Shown in pieces: positions 63,909 through 64,000 of a DNA stretch of 64,000 nt. Made by a program: the position numbers and the translations under genes. Source of the stretch: an uncultured Alistipes sp. GTDB lineage: Bacteria; Bacteroidota; Bacteroidia; Bacteroidales; UBA932. The notes under the pieces are model-generated. The model did not search any database. It was not told the origin of the DNA and was given only the letters and a program-made list of their open reading frames with translations. Location of the stretch: NCBI GenBank assembly GCA_900544195.1, contig UQUJ01000001.1, positions 1 to 64,000 on the forward strand, read 5' to 3'. Position 1 is the first letter of the stretch, and each line of letters starts with the position of its first letter.

Positions 63909-64000
63909 TTAGAAGTTACCCTTGGCGGCGTTGTCCCACCATACGCGGGTTCCGCCCTGGTCGCCGGAGTGGCCGGTCTTGCTGGAGTTCTCCTTGTTGA
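63909..64000 (-). CDS. Partial gene at the right edge, C-terminal end only
   Basis: The last 29 codons of a minus-strand gene are visible, ending SGDQGGTRVWWDNAAKGNF and a TAA. The start lies beyond the window. Family not recognised. The T3 terminator follows its stop by about 10 bp. Confidence 0.55.
   Translation of the reverse strand, partial: NKENSSKTGHSGDQGGTRVWWDNAAKGNF

Noticed and set aside
1..64000. tRNA or rRNA genes
   Set aside because: No T-loop or rRNA core sequences were noticed on either strand by eye.

Overview
The window looks like chromosome of a Bacteroidota member, most likely an uncultured gut or rumen-type Bacteroidales. The reasons are three SusC/SusD outer-membrane pairs, a hybrid two-component regulator, many lipoproteins with a C-terminal lipobox Cys, fimbrillin-like and DUF4959/DUF4998-type proteins, and promoters of the TTTG-N19/20-TAnnTTTG type. 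No genus is assigned. I saw no rRNA, tRNA or CRISPR array.

Layout. 1-670: repeats. 647-6051 (minus): two-thioredoxin-domain protein, coaD, ung, lon. 6183-8608 (plus): HU protein, a 29-residue basic protein, an inverted-repeat element, RNase G. 8744-13867 (minus): lnt, a 7-copy 51-bp tandem array, a DUF5686-type outer-membrane protein, a DUF4783-type protein. 13919-14905: an AT-rich scar holding the collapsed remains of a Dcm/EcoRII-like restriction-modification pair. 15018-16638: rdgB, recO and a miniature murA remnant. 16652-33717 (plus): hybrid two-component regulator followed by a polysaccharide utilisation locus: a double GH127 enzyme, SusC, SusD, two accessory lipoproteins and a duplicated zincin-like lipoprotein. 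34115-36762 (minus): AT-rich fimbrillin/beta-helix lipoprotein with a 46-residue leader gene. 37157-45640 (plus): purF, purM, a radical SAM/lipoprotein pair, purH, purD. 46109-47608: a GDPD-phosphatase fusion. 47762-63515 (minus): two more SusC/SusD loci, with a collapsed SusC/SusD remnant and a dihydroorotate dehydrogenase-like gene between them. A partial gene runs off the right edge.

How it works together. The regulator at 16652 probably senses a breakdown product in the periplasm and activates the adjacent locus. SusC/SusD then imports oligosaccharides and the GH127 enzyme removes beta-L-arabinofuranose. The minus-strand locus at 54431-63515 is a paralogous copy of the same SusC-SusD-DUF4959-DUF4998 cassette, without an enzyme or regulator in view. 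The purine genes form a loose cluster interrupted by the radical SAM/lipoprotein pair.

Most unusual points. (1) The hexamer GAATAT/ATATTC is strongly over-used in every frame and on both strands, but is absent from the AT-rich fimbrillin gene and from rng. (2) At least three genes have collapsed so that only their beginning and end remain; one, a mini-murA, now carries the promoter of the sensor-regulator. (3) Several families of small inverted-repeat elements and a reused terminator module occupy the intergenic regions. (4) A lipoprotein carries two copies of a metalloprotease-like domain, one with HEFGH and one with those residues lost. (5) The radical SAM/lipoprotein pair has no known function.
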